Assembly (NCBI RefSeq): GCF_004765795.1
Contig: NZ_SBIV01000002.1
Coordinates: forward strand, 124,001-188,000
DNA from: Halorussus marinus
GTDB lineage: Archaea > Halobacteriota > Halobacteria > Halobacteriales > Haladaptataceae
Reading direction: 5' to 3'
Length of the DNA stretch: 64,000 bases
Shown here: positions 49,529 through 58,099 of the stretch, one piece after another
Position numbering within the stretch: the stretch's first letter is position 1
How the letters are laid out: each line of letters opens with the position of its first letter
Program-made: the position numbers and the translations under genes
Notes under the pieces: model-generated
The model's database searches: none
The model's input: only the letters and a program-made list of their open reading frames with translations
What the model was told of the DNA's origin: nothing

Positions 49529-51853
49529 TTAGCGCACCGAGTCGAGCACGAGCTTCTGTTCGACGCGCTTGACCTCGTGTTGGACGTCCCGGACCGCGTC
49601 GATGTTGGCCGAGATGGAGCTGACCCCTTCGTTGACGAGGTGCTGGACCATCCGGGGCTTCGAACCGGCCTGCCCGCAGATCGAGGTCGCGACGTCGTGC
49701 TCGCGGCAGGTCTCGATGGTCTGGGAGATGAGTTCGAGCACCGACGGGTGGAGCTCGTCGAACCGGTCGGCGACGTTCTCGTTGTTGCGGTCGACCGCGA
49801 GGGTGTACTGGGTGAGGTCGTTGGTCCCGAACGAGGCGAAGTCGATCCCCTGTTCGGCCATCGCCTCGATGCCGAGGGCCGAGGCGGGCGTCTCGATCAT
49901 CACGCCCCACGTCCGCTTGTCGGGGTCGATGCCCGCGTCCGCCATGAGGTTCCGGGCCCGAAGCACGTCCTCGGCGTCGTTGACCAGCGGGAACATGATC
50001 TCGACGTTGTCGTACCCCATCTCGTAGAGGCGGGCGAACGCCTCGAGCTCGTGGGCGAACACGTCGGGCCGGTCGAGGCTCCGTCGAATCCCCCGGTAGC
50101 CGAGCATGGGGTTGTGCTCGTCGGGCTCGTCCTCCCCGCCCTCGAGCTGGCGGAACTCGTCGGTCGGGGCGTCGAGGGTCCGCACCCGGACCGGCCGGGG
50201 GTAAAACTCCTCGGCGACGCCCCGGATGCCGTCGACGATCTCGGTGACGTAGGCGTCGACCCCGTGGTCGTCGAGGTACTTCGCGGGCGTCTTGTTGGTC
50301 GAGAGGATCATGTGCTCCATTCGGAGGAGCCCGACTCCGTCGGCGCCGGTCGCCGCCGCGCGCTCGGCGGCCTCCGGGATCGAGACGTTGACCTTGACCT
50401 CGGTGGCCGTCATCGGCTTGACCGGGGTCTTCGGGCGGGCGTCCTCGATCGGCTCGCGCTCCTCGTCGGTCTCCTGACGGCCCCGGACGACGGTTCCCTT
50501 GTCGCCGTCGATGGTGATGAGCTGGTCGTCTTCGAGCGCGGCGGTGGCGTCGCCCGACCCCACGACCGCGGGACAGCCAAGCTCCCGGGAGACGATGGCG
50601 GCGTGGCTGGTCATGCCGCCCTCGTCGGTGACGATGCCGGCCGCCCGCTTCATCGCGGGCACCATGTCGGGGGTCGTCATCTCGGTGACGATGACGTCGC
50701 CCTCCGCGACCTTGTCGAGCTGGTCGAGCTTCGTGACGATGCGGACCGGGCCGCTCGCGATGCCGGGGCTCGCGCCCAGCCCGGAGACGAGTACGTCGTC
50801 GCCGCTCGACTCGGCGCTGGCGTTCGCGCCCGCGGCCGACTCGACCGCGCCGCTCCCGTCGGCGATCCCCTCGGCGCTCCCGGCGCCGGCGTCTGTCTCG
50901 ATCTCGCTCTCGTCGTCGATCGTCGTGATCGGACGCGACTGGAGCATGAAAACCTCGCCGTCGACGACCGCCCACTCGACGTCCTGCGGGCCGCCGTAGT
51001 GGTCCTCGACGCGCTCGCCCAGTTCGACGAGCCGCGCGATGTCCGACTCGTCGAGGACCTGCGACTCGCGCAGGTCGTCGTCGACGGCGCGCTCGACGGT
51101 CTCGCCCGTCTCGTCGTCTTTCTCCATCATCGTCTTCTTGTCGGCGACGGTCACGTCGACGGTCTCGCCCGTCTCGCGGTCGACGACGTAGTTGTCGGGC
51201 GAGACCGATCCCGAGACGACCGCCTCACCGAGCCCCCACGCGGCCTCGATGATGAGCTTTGGCTCCCCGGTCGAGGGGTGGCTGGTGAACATCACGCCCG
51301 ACTTCTCGGCGTCGACCATCCGCTGGACCACGACAGCGATGTCGACTTTCGAGTGGTCGAACCCCTGCTCTTGGCGGTAGTAGATGGCCCGCTGGGTGAA
51401 AAGCGACGCCCAGCACTGCTTGACCCGGTCGACGAGGTCCTCGCGAGTGATGTTGAGGAAGGTCTCCTGCTGGCCCGCGAACGACGCGTCGGGCAGATCC
51501 TCGGCGGTCGCGGACGACCGGACCGCGACGAACGGATCGTCACCGAGGTCGTCGTAGGCGGCGAGCATCTCCTCGCGCATCCCCTCGGGGAACTCGGTGT
51601 CCAGAATGAGTTGTTCGGCCCGCGACTGGGCCTCGGCGAGCGCGGCGGAGTCCTCGGTGTCGACATCGACGGCCTCGAAGAGTTCCTCCTCGATGCCGGT
51701 CTCCTCCAGGAACCGGCGGTAGGTGCCAGCGGCGACGACGAACCCCGACGGGACGGGCAGGCCCGCGCCGGTGAGTTCCCCCAGCGACGCGCCCTTCCCG
51801 CCCACCGATTCGAGGTCGTCCGCAGTGACTTCGTCCAGCCAGAGTACAGCCAT
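49529..51853 (-). CDS. ppsA: Phosphoenolpyruvate synthase
   Basis: 774 residues from MAVLWLDEVTADDLESVGGKGASLGEL at 51853, set by a TATA box ~30 bp upstream. The N-terminal ATP-grasp domain is ~1-330 (VAVRSSATAEDLPDASFAGQQETFLN). The phosphohistidine domain has catalytic H417 in MTSHAAIVSRELGCPAV. The C-terminal PEP/pyruvate barrel has MLGYRGIRRSLDRPDVFAHELEA and a catalytic Cys in TSICGQAGSKP. It makes PEP from pyruvate and ATP for gluconeogenesis. Pyruvate kinase, the opposing enzyme, lies 1.7 kb upstream on the same strand. Confidence 0.96.
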   Translation of the reverse strand: MAVLWLDEVTADDLESVGGKGASLGELTGAGLPVPSGFVVAAGTYRRFLEETGIEEELFEAVDVDTEDSAALAEAQSRAEQLILDTEFPEGMREEMLAAYDDLGDDPFVAVRSSATAEDLPDASFAGQQETFLNITREDLVDRVKQCWASLFTQRAIYYRQEQGFDHSKVDIAVVVQRMVDAEKSGVMFTSHPSTGEPKLIIEAAWGLGEAVVSGSVSPDNYVVDRETGETVDVTVADKKTMMEKDDETGETVERAVDDDLRESQVLDESDIARLVELGERVEDHYGGPQDVEWAVVDGEVFMLQSRPITTIDDESEIETDAGAGSAEGIADGSGAVESAAGANASAESSGDDVLVSGLGASPGIASGPVRIVTKLDQLDKVAEGDVIVTEMTTPDMVPAMKRAAGIVTDEGGMTSHAAIVSRELGCPAVVGSGDATAALEDDQLITIDGDKGTVVRGRQETDEEREPIEDARPKTPVKPMTATEVKVNVSIPEAAERAAATGADGVGLLRMEHMILSTNKTPAKYLDDHGVDAYVTEIVDGIRGVAEEFYPRPVRVRTLDAPTDEFRQLEGGEDEPDEHNPMLGYRGIRRSLDRPDVFAHELEAFARLYEMGYDNVEIMFPLVNDAEDVLRARNLMADAGIDPDKRTWGVMIETPASALGIEAMAEQGIDFASFGTNDLTQYTLAVDRNNENVADRFDELHPSVLELISQTIETCREHDVATSICGQAGSKPRMVQHLVNEGVSSISANIDAVRDVQHEVKRVEQKLVLDSVR

Positions 51854-51880
51854 TGTGTCCGTGTAGTCGAACACGAAGGC

Positions 51881-51888
51881 GAATAAAG
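51881..51888 (-). promoter_or_regulatory. ppsA: TATA box for ppsA
   Basis: ctttattc on the minus strand, about 31 bp before the ATG at 51853, hence a leader of a few bases. Confidence 0.5.
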
Positions 51889-52020
51889 AATGTTCCGACC
51901 GTGTCGTCGCGGTAATATTTACTCGAAATCGGATACCGATACGGATTCGGAAATCGGACGACGGAGCCGCCCTCCCGGTCGGACGCGCGGTCGTGTTATT
52001 CGGCCGATACGAAACGCGTG

Positions 52021-52029
52021 GGTTTTATG
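52021..52029 (+). promoter_or_regulatory. TATA box for the 52053 gene
   Basis: ggttttatg is centred 28 bp before the ATG at 52053 and rules out the upstream in-frame starts, which lie in the promoter. Confidence 0.6.
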
Positions 52030-52052
52030 TTCCGGGGTTCGTGGCATCGCTC

Positions 52053-52481
52053 ATGGACGCGAAACGCTCGATTCGGTGGGCGCTCACCTACGTCGCGCTC
52101 TCGGCGGTCGCCGCCGTCCTCGGTGGCGGCCTCGTCGCCGCGGGCGCCGTGCTCGGACTCGGGACCGCCTACGAACAGCTCGCCGGCGGCGCCGCGCTCG
52201 GGTCGGTCGCCGCCACCGCCGCGCCCGGCCTCGCGCTCGCGGCGCTCGGCGCGGTCGTGTGGGCGGTCGGGTCGGTCGCCGCCTTCCTCAAGGTGTTCAC
52301 CGAGGCGGTCGACGAACAGATGCGCGAGCGCTTCGACAGCGAGAAGGTCAAAAGCGAGATCCTGAGCGTGCTCGACGACCGGCTCACGGACGTCGAACGC
52401 GACACCGAGGAGACTCGCCGGAAGGTCGCCGAACTCAAGCGCGAGGAGACCGCAAGCGAGTTCGAGTTCGGCGAGCAGTGA
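52053..52481 (+). CDS. Small membrane protein with coiled C-terminus
   Basis: 142 residues from MDAKRSIRWALTYVALSAVAAVLGGG. Two to three hydrophobic helices (LTYVALSAVAAVLGGGLVAAGAVLGLG, AATAAPGLALAALGAVVWAVGSVAAFLKVF). A soluble helical tail follows, AVDEQMRERFDSEKVKSEILSVLDDRLTDVERDTEETRRKVAELKREE, predicted coiled coil. No known family. It converges on the AIM24 gene with a 10-bp gap. Confidence 0.75.
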   Translation: MDAKRSIRWALTYVALSAVAAVLGGGLVAAGAVLGLGTAYEQLAGGAALGSVAATAAPGLALAALGAVVWAVGSVAAFLKVFTEAVDEQMRERFDSEKVKSEILSVLDDRLTDVERDTEETRRKVAELKREETASEFEFGEQ

Positions 52482-52491
52482 GGCCGCCGGC

Positions 52492-53193
52492 CTAGAACAC
52501 GTCGACGTCGACGCCGCCGTCGCCGTCGTCCGGAACCCCGCCGACGATAGCCTCGGTGAACGTGTCGAGCCCGCGGGTCTGGTACCACACCGTTCCCGGG
52601 CCGGTGAACTCCATCACGATCCCCTCCCCGCTCAGGAACGTCGACTTGAGGTCGCCGACCCGACGGGCGTCGAACTCGACGCCGCTCTCCCACGCGAGGA
52701 CGTGTTCGTTGTCGACGACGTACGACTCGCCGTGGTCGAGTTCGACGGTCTCGATGCCGCCGAACGCCTCGATGAACACGTCGCCGGTCCCTCTGAGCGC
52801 CAGCGGCGTGATGCTCGCGCCCGCCAGCATCGACTTGAGGCCGCCGAACTCCGAGTCGATGTCGAGGTCCGGGTTCGACGCGAGATACGCGCCGTCGACC
52901 GCATAGAGGGTCTCGTCGTTCAGCTCGTGGTGGTAGATGTCGCCCGGGGTGGGCGGTGAGAGGGTCACGGTGCCGGCCTCGCCCTCGGCGGTGAACTCGT
53001 TGGCGAACATCGACTCGCCGCCGAGCATCGACTTGGCGGAGCTGAGGAGGCCGTCCCGGGTCGAGGTTGTCTCGACTGACACCGACGGCGAGTGGCTGAC
53101 CATCGCGCCGGGTTCGGCGAGGACCGTCTCGCCTGCGCGGAGGTCGGCGACCAGATGAGCGTACGACGGGCGGTGGGTGAGTTCGAATTCCAT
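52492..53193 (-). CDS. AIM24/TIGR00266-family protein
   Basis: 233 residues, all-beta. Family hallmarks: RAGETVLAEPGAMVSHSPSVSVETTS, GGESMFANEFTAEGEAGTVTLSPPTPGDIYHHEL, YLASNPDLDIDSEFGGLKSMLAGAS and GGIETVELDHGESYVVDNEHVLAWES. AIM24-like proteins have a TRAP-RNA-binding-like fold; the mitochondrial member helps cristae organisation, but no prokaryotic function is proven. The stop codon lies in a CTAG (52492-52495). Confidence 0.92.
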   Translation of the reverse strand: MEFELTHRPSYAHLVADLRAGETVLAEPGAMVSHSPSVSVETTSTRDGLLSSAKSMLGGESMFANEFTAEGEAGTVTLSPPTPGDIYHHELNDETLYAVDGAYLASNPDLDIDSEFGGLKSMLAGASITPLALRGTGDVFIEAFGGIETVELDHGESYVVDNEHVLAWESGVEFDARRVGDLKSTFLSGEGIVMEFTGPGTVWYQTRGLDTFTEAIVGGVPDDGDGGVDVDVF

Positions 53194-53276
53194 GGGAATT
53201 ACCGGACGAGGAGTCTCGTCCGCGCGAAGCTATTCGTGATATCGTGTTAACGTTTTCCCACCGGAGCGCCGACGGA

Positions 53277-53471
53277 TCAGACCGCGAGCAGAACGAGCCG
53301 ACCGAACAGCGCGAGCATGGTGAGAGCGCCGAGCGCGACGAAAAAGGCGTTCTCCGCCGACGGCGACCCCGGGTGAACCGAGAGATCGAAGTCCTCGATC
53401 TCGGCCTCGGCTTCGGCGTCCTCGCCGACGTCGTCGAGTTCGTACTTCCACTCCGAGTCGGAGTCCGGCAT
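53277..53471 (-). CDS. Small acidic tail-anchored protein (DUF7312-like)
   Basis: 64 residues from MPDSDSEWKYELDDVGEDAEAEAEIEDF at 53471. A very acidic N-terminal half is followed by one membrane helix (AENAFFVALGALTMLALFGRLVLLAV) at the C-terminus, so it should be tail-anchored with the acidic part in the cytoplasm. It is a conserved haloarchaeal family of unknown function. It is followed by the AIM24 gene on the same strand, 83 bp away; pyruvate kinase ends 54 bp upstream. Confidence 0.72.
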   Translation of the reverse strand: MPDSDSEWKYELDDVGEDAEAEAEIEDFDLSVHPGSPSAENAFFVALGALTMLALFGRLVLLAV

Positions 53472-53525
53472 ACGACCCGATACGGCACCCACCGTCAAAG
53501 CCTTGGCGACCTCCTCACGCCCCGC

Positions 53526-55274
53526 TCACGGTCGGTCGACGAGGCTGATGTCGCCCTCGTAGACCACGCCCCGCTCGGCGTCGAGGGTCACGACGTCGCC
53601 GTCCCGGATCGCGGGGTCGAGGGGCGCGCCGCTGATCATCGGAACGTCGAGTTCGCGAGCCACCATCGCGGGGTAGCCCGTCATGCCCGGCCGGGCGTCC
53701 ACGATGCCGACCAGCTTCGCGGGATCGCCGGCGAACTCCCCGTCGAAGCCGGGTTCGAGCGCGAGCAACGATCCGTCGGGCGCCGCCGAGAGGTCCCCGT
53801 CCTCGGTCCGGAACACCGGCGCGGCGACCCGCCCGCGGACGACGCTCCGACCCGTGGCGATGGTCTCGGCCGCGACGTGGACTTTGAGCATGTTCGTGGT
53901 ACTGGTGTCTTCGAGCTGAGACATCATTCCCGAGAGCACGACCACGGTGTCGCCGCTCTCGGCGACCCCCGCGTCGAGTGCGGCCTGCACCGCGTCCTCG
54001 ATGATGTTGTCGACGCCCTCCGACATGGGCGTGTACTGGGCGTTGACCCCCCACGAGAGCGCGAGCTGGCGCCGGACCTCGTCGGTGGGCGTGCTGGCGA
54101 CGACCGGCATCGCGGGCCGGAACTTCGCCACCTTGAGCGCGGTGTACCCGGACTCGCTCGCGGCCACGATGGCCGAGGCGCCGATGTCGCGGGCGAGGAA
54201 CCGCGCCGACCGCGCCAGCGCGTCGGTCCGGGCGTCGTCGGCCGGCGGGACCCGCTGTTCGCGGCTCTCGTCGTACTCCGCGGAGTTCTCGACCTCCCGG
54301 ACGATGCGGTCCATCGTCTCGACGACCCGGACCGGGTCGTCGCCGATCGCGGTCTCGCCCGACAGCATCACCGCGTCGGTGCCGTCGAGCACGGCGTTTG
54401 CCACGTCCGAGGCCTCCGCGCGGGTCGGGCGGCGGGCGTGGACCATCGAGTCGAGCATCTCGGTCGCGGTGATGACCGGGACCCCCGCCCGCTGGCACGT
54501 CCGGATGATGCGTTTCTGGATCATCGGGACGTCTTCGAGCGGGCACTCGACACCGAGATCCCCGCGTGCGACCATCACGCCGTAGGCGGCGTCGACGATC
54601 TCGTCGAGGTTCTCGACCGCCCCGCGGCGTTCGATCTTGGCGACCACGGGGATGTCGGCGTCGTGGTCTTCGAGGTACTCGCTGACCTCGTAGACGTCGG
54701 CGGCGCTCCGGACGAAGCTCGCGGCGACGAAGTCGACGCCCTTCTCGGCGGCGAGATCGAGGTCTCGGCGGTCTTTCTCGGTCACGACGTCGAGGTCGAG
54801 TTCCACGCCGGGGACGTTGACGCCCTTCCGGCTCTGGAGCTCCCCGCCGCTGTCGACGCGGGCGTGGACGGCGTCGCCCTCGACCGATTCGACGGTGGTC
54901 TCGATCCGGCCGTCGTCGAGCAACACCGTGTCGCCGGGTTCGACGTTGGCGATGGCGTAGCTCAGTCCGACCTCCTCGGGCGTCGCGTCCTCGCCCTTCA
55001 CGAACCGGACCGTCGAGCCGGTTTCGAGGTGGACCGGCTCGTCGACGGGCGCGGTCCGAATCTCCGGCCCCTGGAGGTCGAGCATCACCGCCAGCGGGTT
55101 CTCGGTGGTCTCGTCGACCGCCCGGACGTGGTCGACGAGCTCGGCTCGGTCCTCGCGCGAGCCGTGGCTGGCGTTCAGCCGGGCCACCGTCATCCCGGCG
55201 TCCGCGAGCTCGCGAATCGTGCGCTGGGAGTCGGAGGCCGGCCCCAGCGTGCAGACGATCTTGGCGTTTCTCAT
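53526..55274 (-). CDS. pyk: Pyruvate kinase with extra C-terminal swivel domain
   Basis: 582 residues from MRNAKIVCTLGPASDSQRTI. The barrel has GMTVARLNASHGSREDRAELV, VVAKIERRGAVENLDEI (catalytic Lys), GVMVARGDLGVECP and VITATEMLDSMVHARRPTRAEASDVANAVLDGTDAVMLSGETA. Residues about 475-582 are an extra PEP-utiliser-like swivel domain (GRSVVRGRVAAPVF ... GMTGYPAMVARELDVPMISG) in which the usual phosphohistidine is Tyr (Y534). It makes pyruvate and ATP from PEP. The extra domain is known from some bacterial pyruvate kinases. Confidence 0.95.
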   Translation of the reverse strand: MRNAKIVCTLGPASDSQRTIRELADAGMTVARLNASHGSREDRAELVDHVRAVDETTENPLAVMLDLQGPEIRTAPVDEPVHLETGSTVRFVKGEDATPEEVGLSYAIANVEPGDTVLLDDGRIETTVESVEGDAVHARVDSGGELQSRKGVNVPGVELDLDVVTEKDRRDLDLAAEKGVDFVAASFVRSAADVYEVSEYLEDHDADIPVVAKIERRGAVENLDEIVDAAYGVMVARGDLGVECPLEDVPMIQKRIIRTCQRAGVPVITATEMLDSMVHARRPTRAEASDVANAVLDGTDAVMLSGETAIGDDPVRVVETMDRIVREVENSAEYDESREQRVPPADDARTDALARSARFLARDIGASAIVAASESGYTALKVAKFRPAMPVVASTPTDEVRRQLALSWGVNAQYTPMSEGVDNIIEDAVQAALDAGVAESGDTVVVLSGMMSQLEDTSTTNMLKVHVAAETIATGRSVVRGRVAAPVFRTEDGDLSAAPDGSLLALEPGFDGEFAGDPAKLVGIVDARPGMTGYPAMVARELDVPMISGAPLDPAIRDGDVVTLDAERGVVYEGDISLVDRP

Positions 55275-55310
55275 GGCCCCCGGTAAGCCGCCTCGGACAA
55301 AAAAGCTCGT

Positions 55311-55317
55311 GATTAAC
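55311..55317 (-). promoter_or_regulatory. pyk: TATA box for pyk
   Basis: gttaatc on the minus strand, about 40 bp before the ATG, so pyk has a short leader of roughly 13 nt. Confidence 0.4.
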
Positions 55318-55348
55318 TCGGGGTGTAGTAGTCGATCTACCCAAACCA

Positions 55349-55356
55349 CTTTATTG
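55349..55356 (+). promoter_or_regulatory. TATA box for the GYD gene
   Basis: ctttattg about 27 bp before the ATG at 55379; leaderless, divergent from pyk. Confidence 0.55.
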
Positions 55357-55378
55357 CGTTGCGAAGAATGAGACAGAT

Positions 55379-55663
55379 ATGCACACGTACGCGTCACTGG
55401 TCGACGTGAGCAAGGACGTCCAGAACCCCCAGGAACTCACGTCGGTCTGGGGCGACATCCGAAGCGATCTCGAAGATCGAGACGCGACGCTGAAAGACAC
55501 CTACGCCATCCTCGGAGAGTACGACTTCCTCGTGATCTTGAGCGCGCCCGACCGCGACGCGGCCTATCAGGCGGCGCTCGCGCTGGACCGCCACGGCCTC
55601 GACTCCCAGACGATGGAGATCATTCCCACCGACGAACTGGCACACGTCGTCGACGACGCGTAG
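55379..55663 (+). CDS. GYD-domain protein
   Basis: 94 residues: MHTYASLVDVSKDVQNPQEL, VWGDIRSDLEDRDATLKDTYAILGEYDFLVILSAPDRDAAYQAALALDRHGLDSQTMEIIPTDEL. The GEYDF segment corresponds to the GxYD motif, and the length and ferredoxin-like fold pattern fit GYD-domain proteins. These small proteins have no established function. It is divergent from pyruvate kinase, sharing a 104-bp promoter region, and its stop lies 15 bp from the convergent metG stop. Confidence 0.88.
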   Translation: MHTYASLVDVSKDVQNPQELTSVWGDIRSDLEDRDATLKDTYAILGEYDFLVILSAPDRDAAYQAALALDRHGLDSQTMEIIPTDELAHVVDDA

Positions 55664-55680
55664 CCCGACGGGCCCGAACG

Positions 55681-57813
55681 CTACCGGACTTTCGTTCCCG
55701 GCGCGCTGTCGCCGTGGGTCGTCAGGATGTCCGCGTCCTCGCCCGCCGCCAACAGCATGCCGTTGCTCTCGACGCCGAACAGCTCGGCCTTTTCGAGGTT
55801 CGCGACGATGACCGCACGGGTACCCGCCAGCTCGTCGAGGTCGTGGAGCTGTTTGATGCCCGCGACGATCTGGCGACGCTCGACGCCGATGTCGACTTCG
55901 AGGCGCGCCAGATCGTCGGCCCCCTCGATCGGCTCGGCCGCCTCGATCTCGCCGACGCGGATGTCGAGGTCCTGAAAGTCCTCGAAGCTGATGCGGTCGT
56001 CGGCGATCGGTTCGAGATCCGGTGCGGGCTCGTCCTCGGCGTCGTCGGCGCTCTCGCCGTCGGTCTCACCGTCGTCGGCCGGGCCGGCGCTCGCTTCCAT
56101 CTCGGCGCTGAGTTCCTCGACGCGGTCGTCTTCGATCTTCTCGAACAGCTCGTCGGGCTCGCCGAAGTCGCCGGGCGGCGATTCGAGACAGGCCTCGAGG
56201 TTCGCGTCGTGGACCGACCCGTCCTCGCCGAGTTGCTCCCAGAGCCGCTGGGCCTTGCCGGGCAGGATGGGCGCCGCGAGCACCGCGACCGCCTTCGCCA
56301 CCTGCACGCAGTCGTAGATGACCTGCTCGGCCCGGTCGGGGTCGTCGTCGGTGAGGTTCCACGGCTCGTTGCGCTGGATGTACTCGTTGCCGAACCCGGC
56401 GAGCGCGACCGCCGCGTCGCCGGCCCGCTTGAGCGAGTAGTCGTTGACGGCGGCCTCAAAGTCCTCGACGGCCTCCTCGATACGGGACGCGACCTCCTCG
56501 GAGGTGGTCGCGTCGGGGGTGCCGCCGTAGTTGCGGGCCGCAAAGAGCAGGCTCCGGTAGGCGAAGTTGCCCAGCGTCCCCACCAGTTCGCCGTTGACCC
56601 GCTCTTGGAACTTCTCCCACGAGAAGTCGACGTCCTGCTGGAAGCCGCCCGTCGTCGTCAGGTAGTACCGGACGAGATCCGGGTCGAACCCTTCGTCGAG
56701 GTACTCGTCGGCCCACACCGCGCGGTCGCGGCTGGTCGAGAACGCCGCGCCGTCGAGGTTGACGAAGCCGCTCGCCATCACCGCGCGCGGTTCGTTGTAC
56801 CCCGCCGCCCGGAGCATCGACGGCCAGAACACGGTGTGGTGCTGGATGATGTCCCGGCCGATGATGTGGACGATCTCGCCGGTGTCGCGACCGGCCCACG
56901 TCTCGGCGTCGGCGGCCGCCGGGTCGTCGGCGTCGGGCGCGTTCGCCTTCCAGACGGTCTCCCAGTCGAAGGTGTCGGCGCCGACCCGCTCGGTGTACTG
57001 CTTCGTGGACGCGACGTACTCGATGGGGGCGTCGACCCAGACGTAGAGGACCAGATCGTCGCCGTCCTCGCCGGGGTAGTCGATGCCCCAGTCCATGTCT
57101 CGGGTGATACACCAGTCCTGGAGGCCGTTCTCGATCCACTCGCGGGGCTGGTTTTTCGCGTTGCTCGTGCCTTCGAGCCGGTCGAGAAAGCCCGTGAGAT
57201 AGTCCTCGAACTCCGAGACCCGGAAGAACTTGTGGGTCCGCTCGCGGTACTCGGCGGGGTTGCCCGAGATGGCCGAGACCGGGTCCTCGATCTCGCCGGG
57301 TTCGAGGTGGCGGCCACACCCCTCGTCGCACTCGTCGCCGCGGGCCTGCTCCCCGCAGTAGGGGCAGGTGCCCTCGACATACCGGTCGGGGAGCCACTGG
57401 TCGTCGGTGGGGTCGTAGGCGACCTGTATCTCCTTCTCGTAGACGTGGCCCGCCTCGTCGAGCGTGCGGACGATCTCCCGGGTGAGTTCGGTGTTGGTCG
57501 GTTCGTGCGTGTGGCCGTAGTTGTCGAACTCGACGTTGAACTTCGGGAACGTCCCGGCGTACGTCTCGTGGTGGTCGAGGGCGAACTCCTCGGGGGAGAC
57601 GCCTTCCTTCTCGGCGTTGACCGCGACTGGGGTGCCGTGCATGTCCGATCCGGAGACGAACGCGGTCTCCTGACCGAGCGTCTCCAGCGCGCGGGCGTAC
57701 GCGTCGCCGCTGACGTACGTCCGGAGGTGGCCGATGTGCAGGTCGCCGTTGGCGTACGGCAGTCCGCAGGTCACCACCGCCGGCCGGTCCGTCGGGAAGT
57801 CGTCGTGGCTCAT
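55681..57813 (-). CDS. metG: Methionyl-tRNA synthetase
   Basis: 710 residues from MSHDDFPTDRPAVVTCGLPYANGDLHIGH, with HIGH at 26-29. A zinc knuckle (CPYCGEQARGDECDEGCGRH) follows, then the KMSKS-equivalent FSTSRDRAVW, the anticodon-binding helical domain to about 560, an acidic linker (DGETDGESADDAEDEPAPD), and a C-terminal EMAP/Trbp111-type tRNA-binding domain from about 600 (FEDFQDLDIRVGEIEAAEPIEGAD). Charges tRNA-Met. A TATA box at 57838-57846 fixes the start. Confidence 0.97.
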   Translation of the reverse strand: MSHDDFPTDRPAVVTCGLPYANGDLHIGHLRTYVSGDAYARALETLGQETAFVSGSDMHGTPVAVNAEKEGVSPEEFALDHHETYAGTFPKFNVEFDNYGHTHEPTNTELTREIVRTLDEAGHVYEKEIQVAYDPTDDQWLPDRYVEGTCPYCGEQARGDECDEGCGRHLEPGEIEDPVSAISGNPAEYRERTHKFFRVSEFEDYLTGFLDRLEGTSNAKNQPREWIENGLQDWCITRDMDWGIDYPGEDGDDLVLYVWVDAPIEYVASTKQYTERVGADTFDWETVWKANAPDADDPAAADAETWAGRDTGEIVHIIGRDIIQHHTVFWPSMLRAAGYNEPRAVMASGFVNLDGAAFSTSRDRAVWADEYLDEGFDPDLVRYYLTTTGGFQQDVDFSWEKFQERVNGELVGTLGNFAYRSLLFAARNYGGTPDATTSEEVASRIEEAVEDFEAAVNDYSLKRAGDAAVALAGFGNEYIQRNEPWNLTDDDPDRAEQVIYDCVQVAKAVAVLAAPILPGKAQRLWEQLGEDGSVHDANLEACLESPPGDFGEPDELFEKIEDDRVEELSAEMEASAGPADDGETDGESADDAEDEPAPDLEPIADDRISFEDFQDLDIRVGEIEAAEPIEGADDLARLEVDIGVERRQIVAGIKQLHDLDELAGTRAVIVANLEKAELFGVESNGMLLAAGEDADILTTHGDSAPGTKVR

Positions 57814-57837
57814 ACTGTTCGGTCCGTCGCGACGGGT

Positions 57838-57846
57838 GTAAAAGCC
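57838..57846 (-). promoter_or_regulatory. metG: TATA box for metG
   Basis: ggcttttac on the minus strand, centred 29 bp before the ATG at 57813; leaderless. Confidence 0.55.
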
Positions 57847-58038
57847 GCCGATTTCGGTGTTTCGTGCGCGGGTCGCGTCGCGTCGACCTCGCTGGATCGT
57901 ACTCCCCGGCCATCGTCTCTTATAAATGAGTTCCGAGTCGGGGCGAGCGGGCCTCAAACGACTTTTTGTGACCGACGCCCCCGCGTCGTGTCGTGACAGT
58001 GATATTGGAGGTATCGCCCGTTTCGAGCGTCGAGAGCG

Positions 58039-58076
58039 GATTTTTATATCTGATAATCCCGTCCAAATCTTTATTA
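58039..58076 (+). promoter_or_regulatory. Promoter of the chemotaxis pair
   Basis: tctttatta at 58068-58076 is centred about 27 bp before the ATG at 58100, giving a leaderless mRNA. A second TATA-like atttttatat at 58039-58048 lies 28 bp further upstream. Confidence 0.55.
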
Positions 58077-58099
58077 GGTGGTCTTTTCGACTCATCTCC

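Noticed and set aside
49577-51886. 769-residue open frame antisense to ppsA
   Set aside because: Same GC-driven shadow effect; His/Arg/Val-rich composition without domains.
53244-55286. 680-residue open frame antisense to pyruvate kinase
   Set aside because: Shadow of a clear Pyk gene; no start signal and no protein motif.
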